Shown: positions 1-8,091 of the stretch, one piece after another | Layout of the letters: each line of letters opens with the position of its first letter | Position numbering within the stretch: position 1 is the first letter of the stretch | NCBI GenBank assembly: GCA_965215165.1 | Contig: CBDCCX010000006.1 | Coordinates: 744,001 to 808,000 of the forward strand | From: JANQRZ01 sp965215165 | GTDB lineage: Bacteria > Bacteroidota > Rhodothermia > Rhodothermales > JANQRZ01 | Length of the DNA stretch: 64,000 nt | Reading direction: 5' to 3' | Made by a program: the position numbers and the translations under genes | Notes under the pieces: model-generated | Told to the model about the DNA's origin: nothing | Database searches by the model: none | What the model saw: the letters and a program-made list of their open reading frames with translations, nothing else

Positions 1-1
1 C

Positions 2-55
2 GACATCGAGTACCGCTTTCGCACCTTTAGCCTTCGCGTCGGCCTCTCCCTCTAA
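2..55 (+). CDS. C-terminal end of an upstream protein, probably an outer-membrane beta-barrel (partial)
   Basis: The window opens inside a reading frame that ends with TAA at 53-55. The last 17 residues alternate polar and hydrophobic residues and finish with leucine, as the last strand of an outer-membrane beta-barrel often does. The stop lies 18 bases before hbd. Only this tail is visible, so the barrel assignment is an inference from the alternation pattern, and the frame could be a chance extension. Confidence 0.45.
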   Translation, partial: DIEYRFRTFSLRVGLSL

Positions 56-73
56 CACTCACGCACCTCACCC

Positions 74-931
74 ATGAGCATCCACCACATCGCCGTCATC
101 GGAGCCGGCACGATGGGCAACGGCATCGCCCACGTCCTCGCGCTCGCCGGGCACGACGTCACCCTGATCGACGTCGACCAGAGCCGCCTCGACGCGGGCC
201 TCGCCACGGTCGAGAAGAACCTCGCCCGCCAGGTCAAGAAAGAGCGGATCACCGAGCAGGACCAGGTCGACACCCTCGCCCGGATCGCGTGCGCCACCGA
301 CCTCTCGGCCGACACCGCCGAGGCCGACCTCGTCATCGAAGCGGCGACCGAGAACCCCGAGATCAAGGCTGGGATCTTCCGAGCGCTCGACAAAGCCACG
401 AAGCCGTCGGCGATTCTCGCCTCGAACACCTCGTCGATCTCGATCACGCAGATCGCGGCCGAGACCGAGCGGCCGGCCCAGGTCATCGGGATGCACTTCT
501 TCAACCCGGTCCCGGTGATGAAGCTCGTCGAGATCGTGCGTGGCCTCGAGACCTCGGACGAAACCTTTCGGGCGGTCTACGACCTGTCGGAGAAGCTCGG
601 CAAGACGCCCGTCGAGGTCAGCGACTATGCTGGGTTCGTCTCGAACCGCATCCTGATGCCGATGATCAACGAGGCCGTCTACTGCGTGATGGAGGGCGTC
701 GCCGAGCCGGAGGACATCGACACGGTGATGATGCTCGGCATGGCGCACCCGATGGGGCCGCTCGCGCTGGCCGACTTCATCGGCCTCGACGTGTGCCTCT
801 CGATCATGGAGGTCCTCCACCGCGAGCTCGGCGACTCGAAGTACCGCCCGTGCCCGCTCCTGCGGAAGATGGTCGTCGCCGGGCGGCTCGGGCGGAAGTC
901 CGGGCGCGGGTTCTACGACTACGACGCCTGA
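74..931 (+). CDS. hbd: 3-hydroxybutyryl-CoA / 3-hydroxyacyl-CoA dehydrogenase
   Basis: Cytoplasmic NAD(P)-dependent oxidation or reduction of the 3-hydroxyl group of short-chain acyl-CoAs, in fatty-acid or butyrate-type metabolism. The 285-residue product has the usual length of the single-function enzyme. The Rossmann loop GAGTMG is at residues 10-15. The conserved catalytic His region (GMHFFNP, His141) follows, and the C-terminal helical domain contains AHPMGPLALADFIGLD, typical of the family. The stop overlaps the start of the next gene (TGATG, one shared base), so the two are probably translated together. The family is clear; the preferred chain length cannot be read from the sequence. 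Confidence 0.93.
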   Translation: MSIHHIAVIGAGTMGNGIAHVLALAGHDVTLIDVDQSRLDAGLATVEKNLARQVKKERITEQDQVDTLARIACATDLSADTAEADLVIEAATENPEIKAGIFRALDKATKPSAILASNTSSISITQIAAETERPAQVIGMHFFNPVPVMKLVEIVRGLETSDETFRAVYDLSEKLGKTPVEVSDYAGFVSNRILMPMINEAVYCVMEGVAEPEDIDTVMMLGMAHPMGPLALADFIGLDVCLSIMEVLHRELGDSKYRPCPLLRKMVVAGRLGRKSGRGFYDYDA

Positions 932-1689
932 TGCTCCGCGACGGGACGGTCCTCATCACCGGAGCCTCGGCCGGCATCGGCGCGGCGTGCGCCGAAGCGT
1001 TTGCCGAGGCTGGGGCGCGGCTCGTTCTGGCCGCCCGGCGGAGCGACCGGCTCGAGGAGGTGGCGGCGCGACTCGGTACAGAAACCCACGTCCTCGAGCT
1101 TGATGTGCGCGACGCGGCGGCGGTGAACGCCGCCCTCGCCGGACTGCCCGAGGCGTGGCGAGGCATCGACGTGCTCGTCAACAACGCCGGGCTGTCGCGC
1201 GGCCTCGATCCGGTGTGGGAGAACACCGACGAGCAGGTCGAGACGATGCTCGACACAAACGTGAAGGGGCTGCTCTGGGTCACCCGTGCTATCGTGCCGG
1301 GGATGCTCGCGCGCGGGCGCGGGCACGTCATCAACATCGGTTCGACGGCCGGGCACGGCGTCTACGCCGGCGGCGTGGTCTACTCGGCGACCAAGCACGC
1401 CGTCGGCGCGATCACCGCCGGCCTCAAGATCGACCTCCACGGCACGCCCGTCCGCGTCTCGACCGTCGACCCCGGCCTGACGGAGACCGACTTCTCGCGC
1501 GTCCGCTTCGACGGCGATGCCGAGCGCGCCGACCGGGTGTACTCGACCACGACGCCGCTGCAACCCGAAGACGTGGCTGAGGCCGTGGTGTGGTGCGCGA
1601 GCCGCCCGGCGCACGTCAACGTCGCCGAGGTGATCCTGACGCCGACGGCGCAGTCGTCCGTGACGCTCATTCAGCGTCAGGAGGCGTGA
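931..1689 (+). CDS. SDR family NAD(P)-dependent oxidoreductase
   Basis: Classical short-chain dehydrogenase/reductase of 252 residues. The cofactor motif TGASAGIG is at residues 10-17, NNAG follows the central strand, and the active site YSATK places Tyr151 and Lys155. It resembles the YdfG-type 3-hydroxy acid / serine dehydrogenase branch (conserved D-PGL-TETDFS stretch), but the substrate is unknown. It starts on the last base of hbd, which suggests one operon. Its 3' end overlaps the convergent HEPN gene by 23 bases. Confidence 0.85.
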   Translation: MLRDGTVLITGASAGIGAACAEAFAEAGARLVLAARRSDRLEEVAARLGTETHVLELDVRDAAAVNAALAGLPEAWRGIDVLVNNAGLSRGLDPVWENTDEQVETMLDTNVKGLLWVTRAIVPGMLARGRGHVINIGSTAGHGVYAGGVVYSATKHAVGAITAGLKIDLHGTPVRVSTVDPGLTETDFSRVRFDGDAERADRVYSTTTPLQPEDVAEAVVWCASRPAHVNVAEVILTPTAQSSVTLIQRQEA

Positions 1690-2056
1690 GCAAGCGCTCG
1701 ATGGCCTCGACGAAGGCGCGGGCCTCCTCGACGGCCCGGAGCGCCATGTCTTGCGTGAAAACGGCACCTATCTCGTAGTCTGCACCCTGGCGCTTTTCGT
1801 ACAGATCGGTGAGCGTCTTCGCCATCTCGGTGGGGACACTGCCTCCTTGCACGACTGCCTCGTAGAAGCGCTGCTGAGTACCTCGGTGCGTTTTCGTGAC
1901 GATGTCCCGCTCTACTAGGGTCGCCGAAGCCGCATGGAACACGGCGTAGTAAGCGCGGGCGATGTTGCCGGCCGGGCTACCGGAGACGCAGAGGGTCTCG
2001 GCGTCCGAGAGCGCGGTGTTCGCCCGCTCTACGAGCAACGCCGTCTCGCGCTTCAC
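1667..2056 (-). CDS. HEPN-domain protein, probable toxin of a HEPN/MNT module
   Basis: The 129-residue protein carries a HEPN domain: an all-helical core with ARAYYAVFHAA near residues 34-44, which supplies the Arg...His pair of HEPN ribonucleases. HEPN proteins paired with minimal nucleotidyltransferases act as RNase toxins, or are targets of AMPylation by the partner. The start is GTG and overlaps the upstream nucleotidyltransferase stop by four bases (GTGA), so the pair is translationally coupled. The tail reads into the 3' end of the convergent SDR gene. The family is clear; toxicity is an inference from the family. Confidence 0.85.
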   Translation of the reverse strand: MKRETALLVERANTALSDAETLCVSGSPAGNIARAYYAVFHAASATLVERDIVTKTHRGTQQRFYEAVVQGGSVPTEMAKTLTDLYEKRQGADYEIGAVFTQDMALRAVEEARAFVEAIERLLTPPDAE

Positions 2057-2376
2057 AGCAGGACCCCTTCGGCGCGAGCATTGACGAGCAGGGGGGAGGC
2101 ATGGTGGCGGTAGCCCTCTTCCGAGACGGGGATGAGAGCGACCGACCTCCCGTGCTCGGTGAGACCAGCGAAGCGCGCCTCGCCCATCCGCTCGATCTCC
2201 TGAAGGTGGTCTACCGCGCCGCGCAGCACGACGAGCACGTCCACGTCGGAATCTTCTCGCGCCTCGCCGCGTGCGTGCGAGCCGAAGAGAATGAGCCGCG
2301 CGAGGCGCTCGCCGTAGAGCGCGTCGAGCCGGGCGCGGAGGTCGTGCAGGAGGGGGGCCAGTTCAGCAGGAAGCAT
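2053..2376 (-). CDS. MNT-type nucleotidyltransferase, partner of the HEPN protein
   Basis: Minimal nucleotidyltransferase (pol-beta fold) of about 107 residues. The signature LFGSHARGE followed by DSDVDVLVVL gives the GSxxRG loop and the DxD metal-binding pair. In known HEPN/MNT systems this protein is the antitoxin, neutralising the HEPN RNase by binding it or adding AMP. I chose the ATG at 2376 (MLPAEL); an in-frame ATG at 2388 would overlap the divergent Nudix start by two bases. No room remains for a separate promoter region, so this pair and the Nudix gene share a very short divergent junction. Confidence 0.85.
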   Translation of the reverse strand: MLPAELAPLLHDLRARLDALYGERLARLILFGSHARGEAREDSDVDVLVVLRGAVDHLQEIERMGEARFAGLTEHGRSVALIPVSEEGYRHHASPLLVNARAEGVLL

Positions 2377-2386
2377 CGGGCAGACC

Positions 2387-3058
2387 ATGAGCGACGGGAA
2401 AAGATACACGCCGAACGCGCCAGCCGCCGCGCTGCCGCCCCACGCGGTGCTCGTCGAGACGGTCCGCGCACGCCTCGCCAGGCCCCTGCCAGGGCTGGAG
2501 GCGCAGCTCACGATGTCGCCGCCGCAGCGGGGCGAGGCGTCGCAGTGGAGCGAGGCGCAGCAGCGCGCGCGCCGCGCCGCCGTCCTCGCGCTGCTCTACC
2601 CGCTCGACGGCACCACGGGCCTCGTCCTCACGCAGCGCCACGCGGACCTCCGGGCGCACAGCGGGCAGATATCCTTTCCCGGCGGCCGCATCGAGCCGAG
2701 GGAGACGCCGGTCGAGGCGGCGCTGCGCGAGGCGTGGGAAGAGGTCGGTGTCGCGCCCGACGCGCCCGACGTGCTCGGGGTGCTGACCGATCTGTACATC
2801 CCGCCGTCGGACTTTACCGTTACACCTGTTATTGCAAGTCTGGATGGGCGTCCCTTTTTCCGTCCGCAGGAGGACGAGGTGGACCTCATCATCGAGGTTC
2901 CGCTCCCGGCGCTCCTCGACCCGGCGAGCCGCAAGACGGGATCGTGGGCGGTGCAGGGGCACCCGCTTGCGATTCCCTACTTCGCCTTCGCTGACTTCGA
3001 GATCTGGGGAGCCACCGCGATGATGCTCGCCGAGCTGCTCGCCGTCGTCGACGACTAG
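2387..3058 (+). CDS. Nudix hydrolase, CoA-pyrophosphatase type (NudL-like)
   Basis: Hydrolyses nucleoside-diphosphate-linked compounds, probably coenzyme A to 3',5'-ADP and phosphopantetheine. The 223-residue protein has a complete Nudix box (GX5EX7REUXEEXGU) starting in FPGGRIEPRE and ending REAWEEVG. The stretch just before it, LTQRHADLRAHSGQISFPGG, matches the extra motif that marks the CoA-pyrophosphatase subgroup. Its TAG stop and the stop of the convergent gene share one palindromic CTAG at 3055-3058. CoA specificity is inferred from the subgroup motif. Confidence 0.88.
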   Translation: MSDGKRYTPNAPAAALPPHAVLVETVRARLARPLPGLEAQLTMSPPQRGEASQWSEAQQRARRAAVLALLYPLDGTTGLVLTQRHADLRAHSGQISFPGGRIEPRETPVEAALREAWEEVGVAPDAPDVLGVLTDLYIPPSDFTVTPVIASLDGRPFFRPQEDEVDLIIEVPLPALLDPASRKTGSWAVQGHPLAIPYFAFADFEIWGATAMMLAELLAVVDD

Positions 3059-3843
3059 GCCGCGACGGGCTCGACGCGGAAGCTGGGGCCGACCTCGTCC
3101 ACGAAGGCGGCCGGAGCCTCGGTCGAGTGGTAGAGCAGCAGCAGGTGCCCGCCGTCGGCGGCGGCGCGGACGATCCGGCTGCGCTCGGCCTGGGAGCGCT
3201 CGGGGTCGAAGTCGTACTTGGCGCGGAACGAGCGCGTGATCTGGCCCGGACTCGGAACCACGTCGCCGCCGAAGACGGCGGTGCGGCCGGCGGTGTGGAG
3301 GCGGAAAAGCTGATGGTCGCGCGTGTGCCCGCCGGTGCGCTCGAACGAGAGCTCGTCGGTCAGCGCGCCGGCTCCGTCGACGGTGACGAGCTGGCCGGCG
3401 GCGCTGAGGGTGTGGATCACGCGGTCTCTCGCCTCGGCCGAGACGCCGGAATAGGGCGCGTCGATCTCACCGCTCTGCACGACGTATTCGGCGTTCGGGA
3501 ACGTCGGCTGGTCGTGACCGCCGGCGTCGAGGACGGCCCCGCCGGCGTGGTCGAAGTGGAGGTGCGAGAGGAGGACCTTGGTAACGTCTTCGCGCTCGAC
3601 TCCGGCGCGGCGCAGGCCGTCGAGCAGGAACGTCGCGTCGCGGCCGTGCGCGTACTCGCCGAGGCCGGTGTCGAGCAGCAGCACCTCGCTCGGGGTCTGG
3701 ACGAGGAACGGCGTGACCGAGATGAAGAGCGTCGCCGGGGGCTTCGGCTCGCCCTCGGCGTAGGGCACGAAGCGCTTGTCCCAACCGACGGTGAAGCGCC
3801 CCTCGGGAAGCGGGTGAATGCGGAGGTCGCCGTACTCGATCAC
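3055..3843 (-). CDS. MBL-fold metallo-hydrolase
   Basis: Metallo-beta-lactamase-fold hydrolase of 262 residues with the metal-binding motif SHLHFDHAGG in the first half and further ligands in GGHTRDH and LLLYHSTE. It resembles the lactonase / quorum-quenching-like branch of the fold, but the branch is broad and the substrate cannot be named. The GTG start overlaps the phoH stop by four bases (GTGA), so it is coupled to phoH. It ends tail-to-tail with the Nudix gene. Confidence 0.8.
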   Translation of the reverse strand: MIEYGDLRIHPLPEGRFTVGWDKRFVPYAEGEPKPPATLFISVTPFLVQTPSEVLLLDTGLGEYAHGRDATFLLDGLRRAGVEREDVTKVLLSHLHFDHAGGAVLDAGGHDQPTFPNAEYVVQSGEIDAPYSGVSAEARDRVIHTLSAAGQLVTVDGAGALTDELSFERTGGHTRDHQLFRLHTAGRTAVFGGDVVPSPGQITRSFRAKYDFDPERSQAERSRIVRAAADGGHLLLLYHSTEAPAAFVDEVGPSFRVEPVAA

Positions 3844-4799
3844 GCCGCTTTCTCGTCCTCGTGCTTCTCGTAGGCTTCGATGATGTCCATCACGAGCCGG
3901 TGGCGGACCACGTCGCCCCGGTTGAACTCGACGAAGTCGATCCCCTCGACGCCGTGCAGGATGCGGGTGGCGTGGACGAGCCCGCTGTCGGCGCGGTTCG
4001 GGAGGTCGGTCTGGGTCACGTCGCCGGTGATGAGGCAGCGGGAGCCGGGGCCGAGGCGCGTGAGGAACATCTTCATCTGGGCGGCGGTCGCGTTCTGCGC
4101 CTCGTCGAGGATGACGAAGGCGTTGCTCAAGGTGCGGCCGCGCATGTACGCGAGCGGGACGATCTCGATGGTGTTCTGGTCGAGGTAGGCCGCGAGCTTG
4201 TCGCGCAGAATCATGTCCTCGAGCGCGTCGTAGAGCGGCCGGAGGTAGGGGTCGATCTTGTCGCGGAAGTCGCCCGGCAGAAAGCCCAGGCTCTCGCCGG
4301 CCTCGACTGCGGGTCGGCTGAGCACGAGCCGCTTCACCTGCCGGCTCTTGAGCGCCGAGACGGCGAGCGCGACCGCGAGGTAGGTTTTCCCCGTTCCGGC
4401 CGGCCCGACGGCGAAGGCGATGTCGTTCTGCCGCGCCGACTCGACGAGGCGGACCTGCCCCGGCGTCTTGGCCTTGACCATCCCGCCGGTCGGGGTGAAG
4501 AGCACCACGTCGGTGGTGTCCGCGCGCGGCACGCCGGCCCCGACAGTCGTCAGGTCGAGGACCGTCTCCACGTCGCGCTCGGTGAGGTTGCCGTTGCGCG
4601 TCAGGATGCGCGTCAGCTCGCCGAGGATCTGCTCGATGCGGCGGAGGTCGCCGTCGTCGCCTTTGAGGAAGAGCTGCTGGCCGCGCGCGGTGATGCGCGT
4701 GTCGGCGAAGGCCGCTTCGATGGTGCGGAGGTAGGTGTCGTTGAACCCGAAGAGCAGCAGCGGCTCGACGCCTTCGATGGTGAGGGTTTTTTGGGCCAA
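3840..4799 (-). CDS. phoH: PhoH family ATPase
   Basis: PhoH-type P-loop NTPase linked in other bacteria to RNA metabolism and ribosome quality control; it usually neighbours ybeY, which is absent here. Walker A is GPAGTGKT, followed by the family stretch SRPAVEAGESLGFLPGD, Walker B ILDEAQN and the GDVTQTDLP sensor. The start is uncertain. The frame is open to an ATG at 4949, but the extra residues are Ser/Pro-rich and overlap the 8-nt repeats, so I prefer the TTG at 4799 (LAQKTLTIEG), which gives 319 residues, normal for the family. A good Shine-Dalgarno plus ATG at 4871 is in a different frame. Confidence 0.88.
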   Translation of the reverse strand: MAQKTLTIEGVEPLLLFGFNDTYLRTIEAAFADTRITARGQQLFLKGDDGDLRRIEQILGELTRILTRNGNLTERDVETVLDLTTVGAGVPRADTTDVVLFTPTGGMVKAKTPGQVRLVESARQNDIAFAVGPAGTGKTYLAVALAVSALKSRQVKRLVLSRPAVEAGESLGFLPGDFRDKIDPYLRPLYDALEDMILRDKLAAYLDQNTIEIVPLAYMRGRTLSNAFVILDEAQNATAAQMKMFLTRLGPGSRCLITGDVTQTDLPNRADSGLVHATRILHGVEGIDFVEFNRGDVVRHRLVMDIIEAYEKHEDEKAA

Positions 4800-4827
4800 G
4801 CGCAAAAGGGGAGAGGGCGAGGGATTT

Positions 4828-4867
4828 GTTGAGTGATGGGGTGAATCGCTGATGGGGTGATTGGTTT
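4828..4867. repeat. 8-nt periodic repeat upstream of phoH
   Basis: Five 8-nt units in a row: GTTGAGTG, ATGGGGTG, AATCGCTG, ATGGGGTG, ATTGGTTT. Together with the mirror-image array at 4988-5015 it flanks the phoH/dapF divergent junction. The octads are related to those at 9539-9604, 20141-20170 and around 47573. Confidence 0.7.
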
Positions 4868-4987
4868 CATGGAGTGACCTCCCTGCTCGGCTGAGAGACC
4901 TGCTCTTTGGCTGTCCTCGAAAGATCGGTATCCCATGACGGGGCGGCATACTTTAGCGCGGTCTCGCCTCCTGCTCCCGACTCTGTA

Positions 4988-5015
4988 AATCAGCGAATCT
5001 CCCAACCACCCAATG
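4988..5015. repeat. 8-nt periodic repeat running into the dapF start codon
   Basis: Units AATCAGCG, AATCTCCC, AACCACCC and a final AATG that contains the dapF ATG at 5013. This is the inverted counterpart of the array at 4828-4867 (its complement reads CATTGGGTGGTTG). The same end, CACCCAATGCC, recurs at 9594-9604. Confidence 0.7.
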
Positions 5016-5846
5016 CCAAAGCTCGTCGCGCCCTTCACGAAGATGCACGGGGCCGGGAACGACTTCCTCGTGCTCGACAACCGCTTCCTCCATTTCACGG
5101 ACGCCGAGCTCGCCGACCTGGCCCGGCGCTTCTGCCCGCGCCGCTTCGGGGTCGGGGCCGATGGCCTGCTCGCGCTCTGCCCGCCGGCTGAGGAAGGGCA
5201 CGACTACCGGATGGCCTACCGGAACCCGGACGGCTCGCGCGCCGGGATGTGCGGCAACGGCGCGCGCTGCCTCGCCCGCTTCGCCCGCGCCGCCGGGCTC
5301 GACGGGGAGCCGCTCGCCTTCGCCTCCGACGACGGCGTCTACCGCGCCTCGGTGCCGGCCGACCCGAAAGCCCCGGTGCGCCTCTTCGTCCCGTCGCCCA
5401 AGCGCTTCGACGCGGCCCGGACGCTCGCGGCCGGCGGGACCGTCCCCTACATCTGGACCGGCACCGATCACGCCGTCGTCTTCGTGCGGGACGTGGCGAC
5501 GGCGAACGTCGAGAAGATCGGCCCGCGCATCCGGCACGACGCGGCCCTGGAGCCGGAGGGCGCGAACGTCAACTTCGTGCAGATCGTCGAGGTCAGCCCG
5601 GCGCAGATCGAGGTGCGGACGTTCGAGAAGGGCGTCGAGGCGGAGACGCTGGCGTGCGGGACCGGGGCACTCGCGGCAGCGCTCGTCGCGCGGCTGATGG
5701 GGCGGGTCGAGGGCGAGACGGTCGAGGTCGCCGTGCGCGGCGGGACGCTCCGGGTCGGCTTCGCGCTCAACGAGCACGGGCACGTCCGCGACGTGTGGCT
5801 CGAAGGCCCGGCGGTCGCCGTATATCAGGGGACGTTGGAGGTATAA
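5013..5846 (+). CDS. dapF: diaminopimelate epimerase
   Basis: Converts LL- to meso-diaminopimelate for lysine and peptidoglycan synthesis; PLP-independent, using two cysteines. The 277-residue length is typical. The N-terminus FTKMHGAGNDFLVLDN is the family signature. The catalytic cysteines are Cys80 in GMCGNGARC and Cys215 in ACGTGALAAA, one in each half of the two-domain fold. It is divergent from phoH with about 213 bases between them, including the octad repeats. A 28-nt palindrome follows six bases after the stop. Confidence 0.96.
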   Translation: MPKLVAPFTKMHGAGNDFLVLDNRFLHFTDAELADLARRFCPRRFGVGADGLLALCPPAEEGHDYRMAYRNPDGSRAGMCGNGARCLARFARAAGLDGEPLAFASDDGVYRASVPADPKAPVRLFVPSPKRFDAARTLAAGGTVPYIWTGTDHAVVFVRDVATANVEKIGPRIRHDAALEPEGANVNFVQIVEVSPAQIEVRTFEKGVEAETLACGTGALAAALVARLMGRVEGETVEVAVRGGTLRVGFALNEHGHVRDVWLEGPAVAVYQGTLEV

Positions 5847-5851
5847 GAAAA

Positions 5852-5879
5852 GTAGGGGCGACCGGCCGGTCGCCCCTAC
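5852..5879. repeat. 28-nt perfect palindrome, GTAG-type REP element
   Basis: Perfect 28-nt palindrome; the left arm is GTAGGGGCGACCGG and the right arm is its exact complement. It sits between the convergent ends of dapF and ppiD, so it may also act as a terminator hairpin, although no T-run follows on either side. It is one of five copies in this window. Confidence 0.85.
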
Positions 5880-5904
5880 GGAAAACGGTGCCCTCCCGAC
5901 CGGC

Positions 5905-7998
5905 CTAGAAGAACAGCGAGCGGTGGTCCTCGACCTCGGCGTCCTCGCGGAGCCGCTCGATCCACTGCTGCTGCACGCGCTGCCGCCGCTGGTTCAGCAG
6001 CTCGGTGCGTAGCGTCGTCCGCTCCTCAGCCGTCATGGCCGATGGGTCGGCCTCGGTGACGGCCGTGGACTCGATCACGAAGGCTGCGTTCTCGCCGCCG
6101 ACCGGGCCGGAGGTCTGGCCTCGGTCCAGCCCGTGGAGGGTGCCGACGAACGCCGGCTCGCGGCCGAGGCCGGGCACCACCAAGTCTGAGAGCGCGAGGT
6201 CGCGCGTGGTGCGGACCGGCACGCCGAGCGCCGTCCCGATGGCGTCGAGGTCGGTCATGCCTGTGTCGCGGAGCCGGGCAAGCTGCTGCTCGCGCTTGCG
6301 CTCGAGGCGGACGCGCGGCTCGATCTCGGCGCGGACCTCCTCGAACGGGCGGAAGCCCTCGGGCTGCACCTCGTCCACGCGGACGACCACGAAGTCCGTC
6401 CCGGTGTCGATCACGTCGGAGACGTCGCCCTCGTCGGCGCGGGCGACGAAGCTGCGCACGGCGCGGCTGTTGCCGAGGCCGGGGATGAACGTCTGCCCGC
6501 CGGTGACGACGGCCTGCTGCACCGGCAGCCCGAGGCGCTCGGCCTCGGTGGCGAAGTCGCCGCCCTCCTCGGTGAAGTAGGTCAGGTCGTCGGCCTGGTC
6601 GCGCACCTTGCGGAGCGTGGCCGAGGTGGTCCCGACGGCCTGGCTGAGCTGGGCGAGGCGGACCTCCTGGTCGGTCCGGTTCTCGACGCGGATCAGGTGG
6701 AAGCCGAAGTCGCTCTCGACCGGCCCGACGACCTCGCCGGTCTGGGCGCTGAAGGCGGCCTCCTCGAACGGCGGCACCATGCGGCCCTGGCCGAACCAGC
6801 CGAGGTCGCCGCCGCGCGCGGCGCTGCCGGGGTCCTGCGAGTACTGGCGGGCGAGGGTCTCGAAGCTCTCGCCGTCGCGGAGGCGTTGGCGGACGTCGAG
6901 GGCCTGCTGGCGCTGGGCGGCGCGCTGCGCCTCGTCGTCGCCGCGCTGGCCGAAGAGGATGTGGCGCGCGCGCACGGCCGGAGCCGCGCCGGGGCGCACG
7001 TCGGTGATCTTGACGAGGCGGGCCTCGTCGCCGACGAGCACCGGCCCGACGAGGCGGCCGATGGTCAGGTCGTCGAAGACCTGCTCGGCGATCTCGCCCT
7101 CGATGTCGCCGGGGCCGACGTAGCTCCCGTCGTAGGGCCGCTGCGAGAAGTTACGGGTGACGAAGAGCGAGTCGTTCTGGGCGGCGGCGAACTCGGGGCG
7201 GAGGCCGGTGAGGTCGCGCATGACGGCGGCGGAGTCCTCGGCGCTCGGCTCCTGCGAGAGCGTCACGAAGTCGACCGAGACGGTGCGCTCGCGCTCGAAG
7301 TCGTCGCGGTTGGCCTCGTAGTAGGCCTTGAAGTCGCGGTCCTCGACGGCGATGCTGCTGTCGGAGATCTCGGCGTAGCGGAGGGCGACGTAGCGGCCCT
7401 GCGCGGTGCGGTTGCGGCGGACGTACTCGGCGTCCACCTCGGCGTCGGTGACGCGGACCGAGGCCCCGAGCAGCGCGCCGAGCTTCTCGGAGCGGCGCTT
7501 GTTGCGGAGGTACTCCTCGATGGCGATCAGGTCCTGCGTGGCCTCGGGGTTGTCGATGGCGCTCTGGAGCAGGCCGCGGTCGAGGTTGCCCTGGGCGTCG
7601 CTGAAGAGCTGCGCCACGAGCGGATCGGGCGTCGGGCCGGTGAACATGCGCTGGACCTCGTCGTCGGTGACGCGGATGCCGAGGCGGTCCATCTCGCGCT
7701 CGCGCAGCTTGTTCTCGACGAGGCGGTCGTAGACCACGTCCGCGTACTGGTCGCGGACGGCCTGCGTCGGGGCCTCGCCGGACTGCTGCTGGTAGGAGCG
7801 CACCTCCTGCTCGAGCGCCCGCGTGTACTCCTCGTAGAGGATCGGCTCGCCGCCGACGACGGCGATGTTCTGCCGCTGCTGGATGCCGACGTTGTCGAGC
7901 GCGCCGGAGTCCTGGAGCACCCACAGCCCGCCGAACGAGAGCACGAGAATCCAGAGGATCACGCCGGTGCTCTCCCGCATCTTGGTCATCATGCCCAT
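5905..7998 (-). CDS. ppiD: periplasmic folding chaperone, PpiD-like (SurA_N + parvulin)
   Basis: Inner-membrane-anchored peptidyl-prolyl isomerase that helps envelope proteins fold. The 697-residue product starts MGMMTKM, then has one membrane anchor (about residues 12-32), a SurA-type chaperone region with the QAVRDQYADVVYDRLVENK stretch, and a parvulin domain marked by ARHILFGQ, ARQYSQDPG, GGDLGWFGQGRM and DFGFHLIRV. A C-terminal helical part follows. The frame stays open far upstream, antisense to the next gene, but the ATG at 7998 begins the hydrophobic anchor and is the sensible start. The promoter must lie in the 93 bases shared with the divergent deacetylase-like gene. Confidence 0.9.
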   Translation of the reverse strand: MGMMTKMRESTGVILWILVLSFGGLWVLQDSGALDNVGIQQRQNIAVVGGEPILYEEYTRALEQEVRSYQQQSGEAPTQAVRDQYADVVYDRLVENKLREREMDRLGIRVTDDEVQRMFTGPTPDPLVAQLFSDAQGNLDRGLLQSAIDNPEATQDLIAIEEYLRNKRRSEKLGALLGASVRVTDAEVDAEYVRRNRTAQGRYVALRYAEISDSSIAVEDRDFKAYYEANRDDFERERTVSVDFVTLSQEPSAEDSAAVMRDLTGLRPEFAAAQNDSLFVTRNFSQRPYDGSYVGPGDIEGEIAEQVFDDLTIGRLVGPVLVGDEARLVKITDVRPGAAPAVRARHILFGQRGDDEAQRAAQRQQALDVRQRLRDGESFETLARQYSQDPGSAARGGDLGWFGQGRMVPPFEEAAFSAQTGEVVGPVESDFGFHLIRVENRTDQEVRLAQLSQAVGTTSATLRKVRDQADDLTYFTEEGGDFATEAERLGLPVQQAVVTGGQTFIPGLGNSRAVRSFVARADEGDVSDVIDTGTDFVVVRVDEVQPEGFRPFEEVRAEIEPRVRLERKREQQLARLRDTGMTDLDAIGTALGVPVRTTRDLALSDLVVPGLGREPAFVGTLHGLDRGQTSGPVGGENAAFVIESTAVTEADPSAMTAEERTTLRTELLNQRRQRVQQQWIERLREDAEVEDHRSLFF

Positions 7999-8091
7999 AA
8001 CAGTGGTGCTCGGTTTAGGTCGAAGGAGGATCGGAATCGGGGGCAAAGAATAGCACGACGGGCAGCGCCCTCCACGGTATTTTTCGGTGAA

